A stretch of 64,000 bases of DNA from an uncultured Prevotella sp. (GCA_902464615.1 CABQKA010000002.1:159814-223813), one strand, 5' to 3'; numbered from the stretch's first letter, positions 1-8,928 are shown. A program made the numbers and translations. Notes: generated from the sequence alone by a model not told the origin.

Positions 1-86
1 TGGGTCACTCTGAATGGCGTCTGCCCCTTTGCCGCGGCCAGGGCGGCCAGGGCCATCAGGCCAAGGAGGAAAATGTGCTTCTTCAT
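1..86 (-). CDS. Secreted protein, N-terminal fragment
   Basis: A reading frame begins with ATG at 86 and runs off the left edge, so only 28 codons are visible. The start is a typical signal peptide: two lysines, then a hydrophobic stretch rich in Leu and Ala, with a likely cleavage site near AAAKG. No mature domain can be seen, so no function can be given. It lies 52 bases downstream of the DUF1634 gene on the same strand and could be the last gene of that transcript. Confidence 0.6.
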   Translation of the reverse strand, partial: MKKHIFLLGLMALAALAAAKGQTPFRVT

Positions 87-138
87 GGATGGAAACGTAG
101 GGAAGGAAAGTGCCGGGCAGTGGAGGTCCGGCCGGGGA

Positions 139-528
139 TTAGAAGAGGTTGAACGAATTGCAAAGGATGATGGCCAGTACGGCGGCCGTGATGGCGGCAT
201 AAAGTCCGTCGCGCAGGCGGATGAAGTCTACGAGCGAGAGCGTCACGCGCAGGATGGGCGTGAGGATGAGCGCGGCCACGCCCAACTGTATCCAGCTGCT
301 GGCCCTCATGGAGAGCACGCCCCGCACGATACCGTCGAGCGTGGTGTAGTAGGCCGGGTGGTCGGCGGCGTTGTCGTAGGAGAAGGTCGTATAGTCCGGC
401 ATCGGTTCTCCGCCGTGCTTGACGAGGTAGAGTATGCCGCCGCAGAGCGTGATGAGGCACGCAATGGTCACACCCCACCGCAGGGTGTTGCCGATGAGTT
501 GCTGGAGGTCGTCTTTGGGAGTGCGCAT
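139..528 (-). CDS. DUF1634 family membrane protein
   Basis: This 129-residue protein has three predicted membrane segments (about residues 16-37, 79-101 and 108-129). DUF1634 proteins are small membrane proteins usually encoded beside TSUP (TauE/SafE) anion exporters, and here the gene starts 12 bases after the end of such an exporter on the same strand. A role as accessory subunit of the exporter is inferred from this context only. The start codon ATG at 528 gives the usual short cytoplasmic lead. Confidence 0.85.
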   Translation of the reverse strand: MRTPKDDLQQLIGNTLRWGVTIACLITLCGGILYLVKHGGEPMPDYTTFSYDNAADHPAYYTTLDGIVRGVLSMRASSWIQLGVAALILTPILRVTLSLVDFIRLRDGLYAAITAAVLAIILCNSFNLF

Positions 529-540
529 GGGGCGTATGGG

Positions 541-1377
541 TTAGAATTTTCCGGCGAAGCCGTCGTAAATCATGTTGAAGGCAACTAAGAGGATGGCCAC
601 GCAGAAGATGCGCCGCAGCAAGCGGACGTCGAGCTGCTTGAGCAGGCGGGCACCCGTCAGCGCGCCGAACAGGACGCCGACCAGTACGGGGAAGGCGATG
701 CCCGGGACGATGTTGCCCCGCTGGATGTAGACCACGGCGGAGGCGCATGCCGTCACGCCCATCATGAAGTTGCTCGTCGTGGTGCTGACCTTGAACGGTA
801 CTTTCATGATGCCATCCATGGCGATGACTTTCAGGACGCCGCTCCCGATGCCGAGGATGCCGGAGAGCAGGCCGGCGACGAGCATTACGCTGAAACCGCC
901 CCCTACATGTTTCAGTTCGTAGGATTTCAGCGACCCGTCCTTTTGCGGCCATGTGCCGAAGAGCTTAAGCCGTCGGGCCGCCTCGGAGCCTTTCACGCCT
1001 TCGTGGTTCTGCTTGCGCACTTGCTGCATGATGGCCGTGAGCAAGAGGACGCAGCCGTAAATCACGGCGATGACGCTGTTGTCCAGCCACACGGCAACGA
1101 CGGCGCCTGCCACGGCGCCGATGGTCGTAGCGATTTCGAGAAACATACCCAGGCGGATGTTCGTGATGCCCTCTTTCACGTAAGCGCTCCCCGAACCGGA
1201 GGAGGTGGCGATAGAGGCGACCAGCGCGCCGCCTATGGCGTAGTGGAAATCCACACCGAAGACGAGCGTGAGCAGGGGGATGACGACAACGCCGCCGCCA
1301 AGCCCTGTGAGCGAGCCCAGCAGGCCGGCGCAGTAGGCCCCGAGCAGGAGAATGATGGTGAAGGTGAGTACGGTCAT
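541..1377 (-). CDS. TSUP (TauE/SafE) family sulfite/anion exporter
   Basis: The 278-residue protein is almost wholly hydrophobic, with about eight membrane segments in two halves. Each half begins with a Gly-rich turn (LTGLGGG near residue 25 and GILGIGSG in the middle), as in the TSUP family. Family members move sulfite, sulfoacetate or related anions out of the cell; the substrate here is not evident. It precedes the DUF1634 gene by 12 bases in what looks like one operon. A phylum-type -7 box (TAACTTTGC) lies on the minus strand at 1403-1411, 26 bases before the start. Confidence 0.9.
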   Translation of the reverse strand: MTVLTFTIILLLGAYCAGLLGSLTGLGGGVVVIPLLTLVFGVDFHYAIGGALVASIATSSGSGSAYVKEGITNIRLGMFLEIATTIGAVAGAVVAVWLDNSVIAVIYGCVLLLTAIMQQVRKQNHEGVKGSEAARRLKLFGTWPQKDGSLKSYELKHVGGGFSVMLVAGLLSGILGIGSGVLKVIAMDGIMKVPFKVSTTTSNFMMGVTACASAVVYIQRGNIVPGIAFPVLVGVLFGALTGARLLKQLDVRLLRRIFCVAILLVAFNMIYDGFAGKF

Positions 1378-1402
1378 GGCTTTGCCCGATAGTTTTCGGC
1401 AG

Positions 1403-1411
1403 GCAAAGTTA
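1403..1411 (-). promoter_or_regulatory. Promoter -7 box for the TSUP/DUF1634 operon
   Basis: TAACTTTGC on the minus strand fits the Bacteroidota TAnnTTTG -7 element, just upstream of the TSUP start. I see no good TTTG -33 element at the right distance. Confidence 0.5.
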
Positions 1412-1451
1412 CGAAAAAAGCGGTGTGGCGTGCTTTTTTCCGGCCGGTGAA

Positions 1452-1506
1452 AACAAAAAACAGGCGGCGGGACAGCTCCTTCCTATAAGGAGCGCGTCCC
1501 GCCGCC
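1452..1506 (-). terminator. Rho-independent terminator
   Basis: An inverted repeat pairs 1463-1473 with 1496-1506 (11 bp, GC-rich), with a second inner pairing CTCCTT/AAGGAG. On the minus strand the stem is followed by a T-rich run. It lies directly downstream of the small gene at 1517-1816 and shields the TSUP operon. Confidence 0.85.
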
Positions 1507-1516
1507 CTGGGATTTT

Positions 1517-1816
1517 TCAGTCCTTGCTGCCGCGCAGGTTGCGGCGGCATTGCCATGTGGCCAGTCCCACCCATGTCAGGGACAGGAAGATAAAGCCTGC
1601 ATGGACCGCCACGGGCAATAGCAGCGTTGCCGCGGCGGCTTGAACGTGGAGCAGGTGGAGTGCCTGCCTGGGCGTAATGTCTTTTTCCAGAAGGAGCGCG
1701 TAAAGCCGTGCCAGCCCGGACAGCCATGCGCAGGTCCATAAGCGTTCTGTGATTCCAGCCGGCTTTCTGGCGGCCAGTCCAGCCGGAGCCGGCAGTATGC
1801 CTTTCTTTGTCATCAT
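1517..1816 (-). CDS. Small membrane protein of unknown function
   Basis: The 99-residue protein begins at a double ATG (1816 or 1813) and has one or two hydrophobic stretches near the C-terminus, with a basic tail (CRRNLRGSKD). I do not recognise the family. A -7-like box with one mismatch (TTCCTTTG) lies upstream on the same strand, and a strong terminator follows the stop codon. The layout suggests a single-gene transcript. The reading frame extends upstream to 1876, but that extension is not membrane-like and would put the start next to the stop codon of the WYL regulator. Confidence 0.5.
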   Translation of the reverse strand: MMTKKGILPAPAGLAARKPAGITERLWTCAWLSGLARLYALLLEKDITPRQALHLLHVQAAAATLLLPVAVHAGFIFLSLTWVGLATWQCRRNLRGSKD

Positions 1817-1872
1817 AGCGCGTAGGTTTTGGTTGATGATGCAAAGGAAAGGCTGAAAAGTGACAGAGCGCG

Positions 1873-2781
1873 TCAAAGCTGAATTTTATCTGTTAAACTT
1901 TTGAGGCGGGCGCGGATCCATTCCTTGAATTCCAGGGATTCGACAATCTCGATGTCGTCGAAAAGCCCCAGGACAAAGCGGCCGATGCCTTTATAGCTGC
2001 ACACTTCCGTCGTTAGCAGATGGCGTCCGTCGTTGGTCAGCGTGAGCTGCGTCTCTGCGGCCGGGTATTCTTCCAGGAGGAGGCTCGTGGCCAACTGTCC
2101 CAGCAGGAGCTTTACCGGGCGTCGCGTCTCGCCGGTGAAGTGGAAAAGGTCGGTATAGAAAGGCTTGTGTTCCTCTTTGTGCATCCAGCGTACCCCGAGC
2201 AGTTCCACCAGCTCGATGCGGCCTATCTTGAACGTCTTGTTCATGTTCGTGGTAAGCTCGAAGCAACGCACTTCGCTGTTTTCAGCCAAGAAAAGGTACG
2301 GTTCGACAATGCGGTCGCTCACTTTCCCGCTGCTCGGCGATACGTAGCCGTGGAGCACGGCCACACGCTCTGTCTGGATAGCCTTGAAGAGCATGCCCAG
2401 ATTGCGCGCGATGCTGTCGTCCACGCCGTGGCGGGCGAGCACGCCGTAGTCGTAAAGCGAGGAGAGCTTCTCCCGCAGGTGGCGCACTTGCGGCGAATTG
2501 TCAATTACAGAGTTTAACACTTGGTTGATGGTCATGGCCTCTTCTTCGCTGAAGTGGATGCGCTCTGTGATTTCCTGGAAAAAAGGCGAGGCGTGGTCGA
2601 TGCGGTAGCGTGCCCCTTCTTTGAGTACGATGAAGCCCATTTGCCTGAACGTGTCGATGTAGCGGTAAATGGAGCGCCGGCTCATCTGCAGCTCCTTGCT
2701 GATTTCCTCGACAGTCATGCGACGGTTCTGCGTCAGCAAAACCATAAGTCTAAGCTGCCTGTCAAACTTTTCTAATTCCAT
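1873..2781 (-). CDS. HTH/WYL-domain transcriptional regulator
   Basis: The N-terminus (residues 1-60 from ATG at 2781) is a DeoR/HTH_11-type winged helix (LMVLLTQNRRMTVEEISKE, then RRSIYRYIDTF). The remainder resembles the WYL-type ligand-binding region that follows such domains. I prefer the start at 2781 because the in-frame codons upstream (to 2856) are AT-rich and lie where a promoter is expected. Regulators of this kind respond to nucleic-acid or small-molecule ligands; the target here is unknown. The gene stands alone, with no tight neighbour. Confidence 0.8.
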   Translation of the reverse strand: MELEKFDRQLRLMVLLTQNRRMTVEEISKELQMSRRSIYRYIDTFRQMGFIVLKEGARYRIDHASPFFQEITERIHFSEEEAMTINQVLNSVIDNSPQVRHLREKLSSLYDYGVLARHGVDDSIARNLGMLFKAIQTERVAVLHGYVSPSSGKVSDRIVEPYLFLAENSEVRCFELTTNMNKTFKIGRIELVELLGVRWMHKEEHKPFYTDLFHFTGETRRPVKLLLGQLATSLLLEEYPAAETQLTLTNDGRHLLTTEVCSYKGIGRFVLGLFDDIEIVESLEFKEWIRARLKSLTDKIQL

Positions 2782-3151
2782 TCTAACAATCTTGTCAATA
2801 TTCCAAGTTACAAAGGTGGGAATATTTTTTGAAACAATCCGCTTTTTTCCTGTCATAATGCAAATTTTTATTCTCGAAATACGGATTTTTCATTTCATAC
2901 TGAAAAAATGGCGCATTCCTCTTCCTTGTGTGTAAAACATTCTTTCCCGTGGCGCAGGCAGTCGGGCATTCTGCTTTCGGACAGGAGTCTCATCGCCGAT
3001 GAATAAAGGGCTGCCCGCGCCTTGTGGTCCTGGTTTTGTGGCCGTATTCCAAAGCGGCGCGGCGCCACGCCGACGTTCCCGAAAACGGCTGCGCGCCGGT
3101 GTGCAAAACATCTTTGAAAAAGTTAAAGCCGTGATAATTAAACTCAAAGCC
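2782..3151. other. Intergenic region, no gene seen
   Basis: This AT-rich spacer separates the divergent WYL regulator and RlpA gene. I find no convincing coding frame. It should hold the promoter of the regulator: a near-consensus CACCTTTG box is present on the minus strand near 2807-2815. Confidence 0.5.
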
Positions 3152-3183
3152 TTGCTCCTCTCAGCGAAAATCTCTACTTTTGC
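3152..3183 (+). promoter_or_regulatory. Promoter of the RlpA-like gene
   Basis: TTG at 3152-3154, a 20-base spacer and TACTTTTGC at 3175-3183 match the Bacteroidota -33/-7 arrangement. The predicted transcript would have a leader of about 140 nt. Confidence 0.65.
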
Positions 3184-3201
3184 ACCGTGAATCACACGAG
3201 A

Positions 3202-3307
3202 GGGACGTTTTCCCGGACATCGGTCCGGCGTGAAGAAGCCTGTCAACGTCCCCGTGCGGCTGTCTTTGTCTACAAGGTACGCCAGCCGGAAAACTCCGAC
3301 GGAGTTT
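3202..3307 (+). promoter_or_regulatory. Structured 5' leader of the RlpA-like mRNA
   Basis: Three nested or serial hairpins can be drawn: GGGACGTT (3202-3209) with AACGTCCC (3245-3252), an inner CCGGAC/GTCCGG (3213-3218 with 3223-3228), and AAACTCC/GGAGTTT (3291-3297 with 3301-3307). They fill the leader between promoter and start codon. A regulatory role is inference. Confidence 0.35.
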
Positions 3308-3330
3308 CGCTCGTGGCAAACAGTTTAGAC

Positions 3331-3963
3331 ATGAAGTTATACCATTATGTATTGTCGGCCCTTTTCGCCGCGTTGTGTTTCGTGACTACCGCCTCCGCCC
3401 AAAAGACCGCCGTCGGCGATGCCACGTATTACGGGAAAAAATTTCACGGCCGCCGCACAAGCGACGGTTCCATCTACCACCGCGACAGCCTGACGTGTGC
3501 CCATCGCACGCTTCCGTTCGGAACGCTTCTGAAAGTGCGTAACACGGAGAACGGCCGCGAGGTCGTGGTCAAGGTGACCGACCGCGGTCCTTTCCGCCGG
3601 GGCGGCATCGTGGACTTGTCGCTGGCGGCTGCCAAGGAAATCGACATGCTCAGTGCCGGCGTGGTGCGCGTTGAAGTGACTCCCGTCGGGACAGCCCCTT
3701 CGCTTGCCGCAACGCAGCAGAAGCCTTCCGCGTTGCCCGAGTTGCAGTTGCTGGACCCCTCTACGGGCAATTATTACACCATGACGCAGTGGATGAACAT
3801 GGACGAGAAGGAGCAGGAGAGGGCCAAGCAGCAGGCCGTGCAGCGCCGCAGCGCCGCCTTTCTGGCCAAGACGCAGCGCAAGCCCCGCTGGCGCGTGCTT
3901 AGCGACAAGATGACAGCCAAAGCCGCTGCCGCTTCCGAAGGGACTGACGTCCAGACACAGTGA
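3331..3963 (+). CDS. Septal ring lytic transglycosylase RlpA family protein
   Basis: The start at 3331 gives a clean signal peptide (MKLYHYVLSALFAALCF, cleavage near TASA-QK). A double-psi beta-barrel domain follows at about residues 28-120, with YYGKKFHGRRTSDG, CAHRTLPFGT and VKVTDRGPFRRGGIVDLS, all typical of RlpA. RlpA proteins act in the cell envelope on peptidoglycan lacking stem peptides. The C-terminal 90 residues are charged, with no SPOR domain visible. No lipobox cysteine is present, so the protein is periplasmic or secreted rather than a lipoprotein. It is a single-gene unit with its own promoter and terminator. Confidence 0.85.
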   Translation: MKLYHYVLSALFAALCFVTTASAQKTAVGDATYYGKKFHGRRTSDGSIYHRDSLTCAHRTLPFGTLLKVRNTENGREVVVKVTDRGPFRRGGIVDLSLAAAKEIDMLSAGVVRVEVTPVGTAPSLAATQQKPSALPELQLLDPSTGNYYTMTQWMNMDEKEQERAKQQAVQRRSAAFLAKTQRKPRWRVLSDKMTAKAAAASEGTDVQTQ

Positions 3964-4028
3964 GACAACGTCGCTTCCGGGTGCGGCCGCACGCTTCCGC
4001 CGCTCCGGATTCTTACAGAAACAGACAG

Positions 4029-4054
4029 TGGAGGAGGTTTCCCCTCCATTTTTT
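4029..4054 (+). terminator. Rho-independent terminator after the RlpA-like gene
   Basis: TGGAGG (4029-4034) pairs with CCTCCA (4043-4048) and is followed by six Ts. Confidence 0.75.
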
Positions 4055-4092
4055 ATATCCAAGAATCAACACAAATAATCATTCTACACACG

Positions 4093-5382
4093 ATGGACGA
4101 AACGAAACATCCCGGCACGCTCTGTGTGCAGGCCGGCTGGACGCCCGGCAACGGAGAGCCTCGCGTGCTCCCCATTTACCAAAGCACGACATTCAAATAC
4201 GATAGCAGCGAGCACATGGCCCGTCTTTTCGACCTGAAGGAGACCGGCTATTTCTATACGCGCCTGCAAAACCCGACCAACGATGCCGTGGCCGCCAAGA
4301 TTGCGGCCCTGGAAGGCGGCGTGGCCGCCATGCTCACCTCCAGCGGCCAGGCAGCCAACTTTTTCGCCGTCTTCAATATCTGCGAGGCGGGCGACCATCT
4401 CATATCCACCAATACCATATATGGCGGCACGTATAACCTTTTCGGCGTCACGATGAAGAAAATGGGCATCGAATGCACGTTTGTCGACCCCGACTGGAGC
4501 GACGAGGAAATCAGCAAGGCATTCCGTCCCAATACGAAGTGCTTCTTCGGCGAGACCATCTCGAACCCCGGCGGCCACGTTTTCGACATTGAACGCTTCG
4601 CCCGTCTGGCCCACGCCCACGGCGTGCCCCTCATCGTGGACAACACGTTCGCCACGCCCGTGCATTGCCGCCCGTTTGAATGGGGGGCCGACATCGTGAC
4701 CCACTCCACGACAAAGTACATGGACGGCCATGCCGCCACCGTCGGCGGCTGTATCGTAGACAGCGGCAACTTTGACTGGATGGCCCATGCAGAACGCTTC
4801 CCGGGACTTTGCCAGCCGGACGAGAGCTACCACGGCCTGACTTATGCCACGGCCTTCGGCAAAATGGCCTACATCACCAAGGCCACGGCACAGCTCATGC
4901 GCGACCTGGGCGCCATCCAGGCGCCGCAAAATGCCTTCCTGCTCAACGAGGGGCTGGAGACGCTCCACCTGCGCATGGCGCGCCACTGCGAGAACGCGCA
5001 GCGCGTGGCCGAATTCTTGCAGGCCGACCCCCGCGTGGCCTGGGTGAACTATGCCGGCTTGCCCGGAGACAAGTATTACGAACTGGGCCGGAAATATCTG
5101 CCGAAAGGCGGTTGCGGCGTCATCGCCTTCGGCTTGAAAGGCACGCGCGAAGAGGCCATACGCTTCATGGACAGCCTGAAGATGATCTGCATCGTGACCC
5201 ACGTGGCCGATGCCCGGACCTGCGTGCTCCATCCCGCCAGCCATACCCACCGCCAGCTGTCCGACGAGCAGCTCCGCGAAGCCGGCATCGCCCCGGATCT
5301 GATCCGGCTTTCCGTCGGCATAGAGGATGTGGAAGACATCCTGGCCGACATCCGCCAGGCGCTCGACCGTGTGGGAGCGTGA
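4093..5382 (+). CDS. metY: O-acetylhomoserine sulfhydrylase (aminocarboxypropyltransferase)
   Basis: The 429-residue enzyme belongs to the PLP-dependent Cys/Met metabolism family and has the length of O-acetylhomoserine sulfhydrylases (about 430) rather than that of cystathionine synthases (about 390). Motifs include YTRLQNPT, TSSGQAA and the PLP lysine in THSTTKYMDGH (K208). It would join O-acetylhomoserine with sulfide or a thiol to give homocysteine or methionine in the cytoplasm. The gene stands between two terminator-like elements and appears monocistronic. Confidence 0.9.
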   Translation: MDETKHPGTLCVQAGWTPGNGEPRVLPIYQSTTFKYDSSEHMARLFDLKETGYFYTRLQNPTNDAVAAKIAALEGGVAAMLTSSGQAANFFAVFNICEAGDHLISTNTIYGGTYNLFGVTMKKMGIECTFVDPDWSDEEISKAFRPNTKCFFGETISNPGGHVFDIERFARLAHAHGVPLIVDNTFATPVHCRPFEWGADIVTHSTTKYMDGHAATVGGCIVDSGNFDWMAHAERFPGLCQPDESYHGLTYATAFGKMAYITKATAQLMRDLGAIQAPQNAFLLNEGLETLHLRMARHCENAQRVAEFLQADPRVAWVNYAGLPGDKYYELGRKYLPKGGCGVIAFGLKGTREEAIRFMDSLKMICIVTHVADARTCVLHPASHTHRQLSDEQLREAGIAPDLIRLSVGIEDVEDILADIRQALDRVGA

Positions 5383-5393
5383 CGGCACAGTCC

Positions 5394-5411
5394 GCTCCGG
5401 CGCGCCGGAGC
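5394..5411. repeat. Perfect 18-bp palindrome after metY
   Basis: GCTCCGGCG is followed directly by its reverse complement, 11 bases after the metY stop. There is no T-run, so it may be a factor site or a weak terminator. Confidence 0.4.
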
Positions 5412-5423
5412 ATTGCTCCAGCT

Positions 5424-5482
5424 ACGGCCCTTAGCCTTGTGAAAACGGGGCTAAGGGCCGTCCGCAGGAGGCTTAGGCCCGT
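5424..5482. repeat. 21-bp-period intergenic array (three units)
   Basis: Cores CCTTAGCC (5430), GGGCTAAGGG (5448) and GGCTTAGGCCCGT (5470) are spaced 20-22 bp. The first two are in opposite orientation, so they can pair into a hairpin. This belongs to the array family described in the findings. Confidence 0.65.
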
Positions 5483-5592
5483 GTCCGCCCCGTCTGCCGA
5501 CAGCCGGCACGGAAGTGGACTCCCGTTTGCGGCGGCCGCTCTCCCCGGTGCAAGGCACCCGGAAAGCGGCGCCGCGATTTTCCGGCGAAAAT

Positions 5593-5624
5593 TTTGCGCC
5601 CTCGAAAATAAGGCGTAAATTTGC
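5593..5624 (+). promoter_or_regulatory. Promoter of greA
   Basis: TTTG (5593-5596), 19 bases, then TAAATTTGC (5616-5624): a full match to the Bacteroidota consensus. Confidence 0.75.
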
Positions 5625-5745
5625 CCTCGAGAAGACACATAAATACGGATAAGAATAGAAAGGATTCCCGCACCGGATGGCGGCAGGAGTTCTTTCCCTT
5701 TTTATACCGTCGCAAATATTAACTTTCAGAAAAGAATAAGAAATT

Positions 5746-6213
5746 ATGGCTTACATGACCCAAGAGGGCTACGACAAGATGGTAGCCCAGCTCCGCCACA
5801 TGGAAACCGTGGACCGGCCCGCCGCTTCGGCGGCCATCGCCGAGGCACGCGACAAGGGCGACCTGTCCGAAAACAGCGAGTATGACGCCGCCAAGGAGGC
5901 ACAGGCCATGCTCGAAATGAAAATCAACAACCTGAAGGCGACCATTGCCAGCGCGAAAATCATCGACGCCAGCAAGCTGCGCACCGACGTGGTCCAGATA
6001 CTCTCTACCGTCGAGATGAAAAACGTCAAGAACGGCATGGCTATGAAATACACCATAGTCAGCGAGAGCGAGGCCAATCTGCGCGAGGGCAAAATCTCGT
6101 CCACCACGCCGATTGCCCAAGGCCTGCTGGGCAAGAAGGTCGGCGACGTGGTCGAGGTGAAAATCCCCCAGGGCACCATCCAGCTGGAAATACTCAACAT
6201 TACCGTAGGCTGA
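5746..6213 (+). CDS. greA: Transcription elongation factor GreA
   Basis: The 155-residue protein has the GreA coiled-coil N-terminus (MTQEGYDKMVAQLRHME, then ARDKGDLSENSEYDAAKE with the acidic tip) and the C-terminal FKBP-like domain ending PIAQGLLGKKVGDVVEV. It binds RNA polymerase and stimulates cleavage of backtracked transcripts. Length matches the family (about 158). A consensus promoter lies 120 bases upstream, so the mRNA has a long leader. The next gene begins 94 bases downstream. Confidence 0.95.
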   Translation: MAYMTQEGYDKMVAQLRHMETVDRPAASAAIAEARDKGDLSENSEYDAAKEAQAMLEMKINNLKATIASAKIIDASKLRTDVVQILSTVEMKNVKNGMAMKYTIVSESEANLREGKISSTTPIAQGLLGKKVGDVVEVKIPQGTIQLEILNITVG

Positions 6214-6307
6214 CGGCACCGCCCGGGCGCACGGACGGCCCGGCGCCCCGGTCGGAGGCTTCGCATCCATCAACCGGCAGAATGTCCTGCCTTTTTAAGC
6301 CAGACAG

Positions 6308-8863
6308 ATGAATTTGAGAAGATGGCTCGTCGCGGCGCTTGCCGCGTCTGCACTCGGCATGTCGGCCACGGTGTGGAAACCGGCCGACTGGCCTGTACTC
6401 CGTCATTACGACAGTCGGCACCTTTATCGTGTGGCCTTGCCCTTGGGCGGCATCGGCACGGGGACCGTCTCTCTGGGCGGTCGCGGCGAGCTGCGCGACT
6501 GGGAAATCATGAACGTCCCGGCAAAAGGATACAGCACCGTCACGCCGGGCAACAACGCGCCTTTCTTCGCCATCTACGCACAGCCCGAAGGAGGCAGTGC
6601 CACCACCACGCTGCTTGCCGGTCCGCTCTCTCCGGCGGAATACCAGCACTACGAGGGGCGGCCGGTCGACCACCACGGGCTTCCGCGCTTCGCCGAGGCA
6701 TCTTTCGACGCGGCCTACCCTTTCGGTCAGGTGCACTTGAGCGACCCGTCGCTGCCGGTCGAGGTCACGGTCAAGGGGTTCAACCCCCTCGTGCCCGGCG
6801 ATGCCGATGCGAGCGGACTGCCCGTAGCCGTGCTGTCGTATGCCGTGACGAACAAGACGGGGCAAGCGGTCGATGTGGCCGTGTGCGGGTCGATGCGCAA
6901 CTTTGTAGGGCGCGACGGGAGCCGCTATACGAACAACTGGAAAGGAGACTTCATTCCCCTCGGCGCACGCCGGAACGAGAACGAATACCGTTCGACGGAC
7001 AGTCTGGCCGGCCTGTTCCTCTATTCCGACAGCGTAGACCATGCCGACCCGGCGTGGGGCACTATCGCGCTGACCACGCAGCCTGCAGGGCAGGTGACGT
7101 GGCGCACGGCCTCCGTCCCCGACGACTGGAGCAACGCCATGCTGAACTTTTGGGACGATTTCAGTGCCGACGGCCTGCTGACCGAGCCACAGGCGCAACG
7201 CCGCGAGGACGACCCGATGGCCTCCTTGGCCGTGAAGCGCCGCATCGCGCCCGGGGCAACGGAGACTTTCACCTTCTATCTCACGTGGCATTTCCCGAAC
7301 CGCAAGGCATGGTCGTCCACGGTCGTGGGCAACTATTACTGCCAGCAGTTCCGGGATGCGTGGGATGCGGCCTGCGGCATCGTACCGCGCATCCCGGAAC
7401 TGGAGGCGCAGACACTCGCTTTCGTCCGTGCATTCCTCTCCACCTCCCTTCCCGACGAGGTGAAGGAGGCCGCTTTGTTCAATCTCTCCACGCTGCGCTC
7501 GCAGACCGTGTTCCGGCTACCGGACGGGCATCTCATGGGATGGGAAGGCGTGATGGACCGCTACGGCTCCTGTGCAGGCTCCTGTACGCACGTCTGGAAC
7601 TACGAGACGGCCACGGCCTATCTGTTCGGCGAGTTGGCCCGCTCCATGCGTGACGTGGAACTGACCTACGCCACCCGCCCCGACGGCCTGATGAATTTCC
7701 GCGCGGCCCTGCCGCTTTCGGAGGCAGCCAAAGGGAGCTCGGCCGCAGCCGACGGACAGATGGGCTGCGTCATGAAGCTCTACCGCGAATGGCAGCTCTC
7801 GGGCGACGACAGCTTCCTGCGCCGTTACTACGAACCCGTGCGGCGCGTCCTCAGCTACGCCTGGAAGGAAAACGGATGGGACGCCGACCAGGACGGCGTT
7901 ATGGAAGGTTCGCAGCACAATACGATGGATGTGAACTATTTCGGCCCGAATCCGCAGATGGGCTTTTGGTATTTGGGCGCGCTCAGGGCAGGAGAGGAGA
8001 TGGCCCGGGCAATGGGCGACAAGGCCTTTGCCACGAAATGCCGGCGCTTGTTCGAACACGGCAGCACCTGGCTGGACGACAGCCTTTTTAATGGCGAATA
8101 CTACGAACACCGCATTTACGACCCCCAGACCCGCAGGCCTGTCGACACTACCCGCGCCGGAACCCAGGCCTCCATACCGGCTTTCCAGCTGGGGCCGGGA
8201 TGTCTCGTCGACCAGTTGGTAGGGCAGTACATGGCCCACCTTTGCGGCTTGGGCTATTTGGCGCGGCCCGAACATGTGCGGCAGACGATGCAGAGCATCA
8301 TGAAGTATAATTTCGTTCCCGATTTCAGCCGTCACTTCAACAATATGCGCTCCTACGTGCTGGGAGACGAGTCCGGCCTGCTCATGGCCTCGTGGCCCAA
8401 GGGACGCCTGCGCGTGCCCTTCCCCTATTTCGCCGAGGTGATGACCGGCTTCGAGTATTGCGCGGCCACCGGAATGATTTATGAAGGCTTGACTTCCGAC
8501 GCCTTGACCTGTGTCCGCGCCATCCGCTCGCGTTTCGACGGGGCATGGCGCAATCCGTTTGACGAACCTGAATGCGGACACCACTACGCCAGGGCAATGG
8601 CCAGCTGGTCGTTGGTCGTGGCTTTGGCCGATTTCCAGTATTCCGGCGTGGAGCAGCGTATGGGCTTTACCTCGACTCCCGGCACCTACTTCTGGAGCAA
8701 CGGGGCGTCGTGGGGCTTATGCCGCATTAGCGGGACGGACGCCGAACTCCGCCTGCTGGGCGGACCGGACCTGCGGCTGCGCACCTTGACCGTCGGCGGC
8801 CGCGATTACCACCTGCGCGGTTTCAGCCTCTCGCCCGGCGAGGCAAGGACAGTCCGCCTCTGA
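6308..8863 (+). CDS. GH116 family glycoside hydrolase (glucosylceramidase-like)
   Basis: The 851-residue protein has a signal peptide (residues 1 to about 20) and the architecture of GH116/GBA2-like enzymes: an N-terminal beta-sandwich (GGIGTGTVSLGGRGELRDWEI) and an (alpha/alpha)6 barrel. THVWNYE places the likely nucleophile at E433, and NTMD around residue 541 resembles the NTxD acid/base segment. The conserved DESGLLMASWPKG and EVMTGFEY stretches are present. Family members cleave beta-glucosides or beta-xylosides; the substrate here is unknown. Export suggests periplasmic glycan breakdown. The catalytic assignments rest on motif memory. Confidence 0.85.
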   Translation: MNLRRWLVAALAASALGMSATVWKPADWPVLRHYDSRHLYRVALPLGGIGTGTVSLGGRGELRDWEIMNVPAKGYSTVTPGNNAPFFAIYAQPEGGSATTTLLAGPLSPAEYQHYEGRPVDHHGLPRFAEASFDAAYPFGQVHLSDPSLPVEVTVKGFNPLVPGDADASGLPVAVLSYAVTNKTGQAVDVAVCGSMRNFVGRDGSRYTNNWKGDFIPLGARRNENEYRSTDSLAGLFLYSDSVDHADPAWGTIALTTQPAGQVTWRTASVPDDWSNAMLNFWDDFSADGLLTEPQAQRREDDPMASLAVKRRIAPGATETFTFYLTWHFPNRKAWSSTVVGNYYCQQFRDAWDAACGIVPRIPELEAQTLAFVRAFLSTSLPDEVKEAALFNLSTLRSQTVFRLPDGHLMGWEGVMDRYGSCAGSCTHVWNYETATAYLFGELARSMRDVELTYATRPDGLMNFRAALPLSEAAKGSSAAADGQMGCVMKLYREWQLSGDDSFLRRYYEPVRRVLSYAWKENGWDADQDGVMEGSQHNTMDVNYFGPNPQMGFWYLGALRAGEEMARAMGDKAFATKCRRLFEHGSTWLDDSLFNGEYYEHRIYDPQTRRPVDTTRAGTQASIPAFQLGPGCLVDQLVGQYMAHLCGLGYLARPEHVRQTMQSIMKYNFVPDFSRHFNNMRSYVLGDESGLLMASWPKGRLRVPFPYFAEVMTGFEYCAATGMIYEGLTSDALTCVRAIRSRFDGAWRNPFDEPECGHHYARAMASWSLVVALADFQYSGVEQRMGFTSTPGTYFWSNGASWGLCRISGTDAELRLLGGPDLRLRTLTVGGRDYHLRGFSLSPGEARTVRL

Positions 8864-8928
8864 CGACTCCATCCTTTTTTCCTACACCGCATCATCCTTT
8901 TGCCAACAACCCTAAAACAATAAACCGC

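Noticed and set aside
2782..2856. Upstream extension of the WYL regulator to 2856
   Set aside because: The extra 25 codons are AT-rich and lie where the promoter should be; the HTH fold starts right after ATG 2781.
3187..3330. Extension of the RlpA-like protein to a GTG at 3187
   Set aside because: It would put a non-secretory stretch before a perfect signal peptide, and it overlaps the hairpin-rich leader directly behind the promoter.
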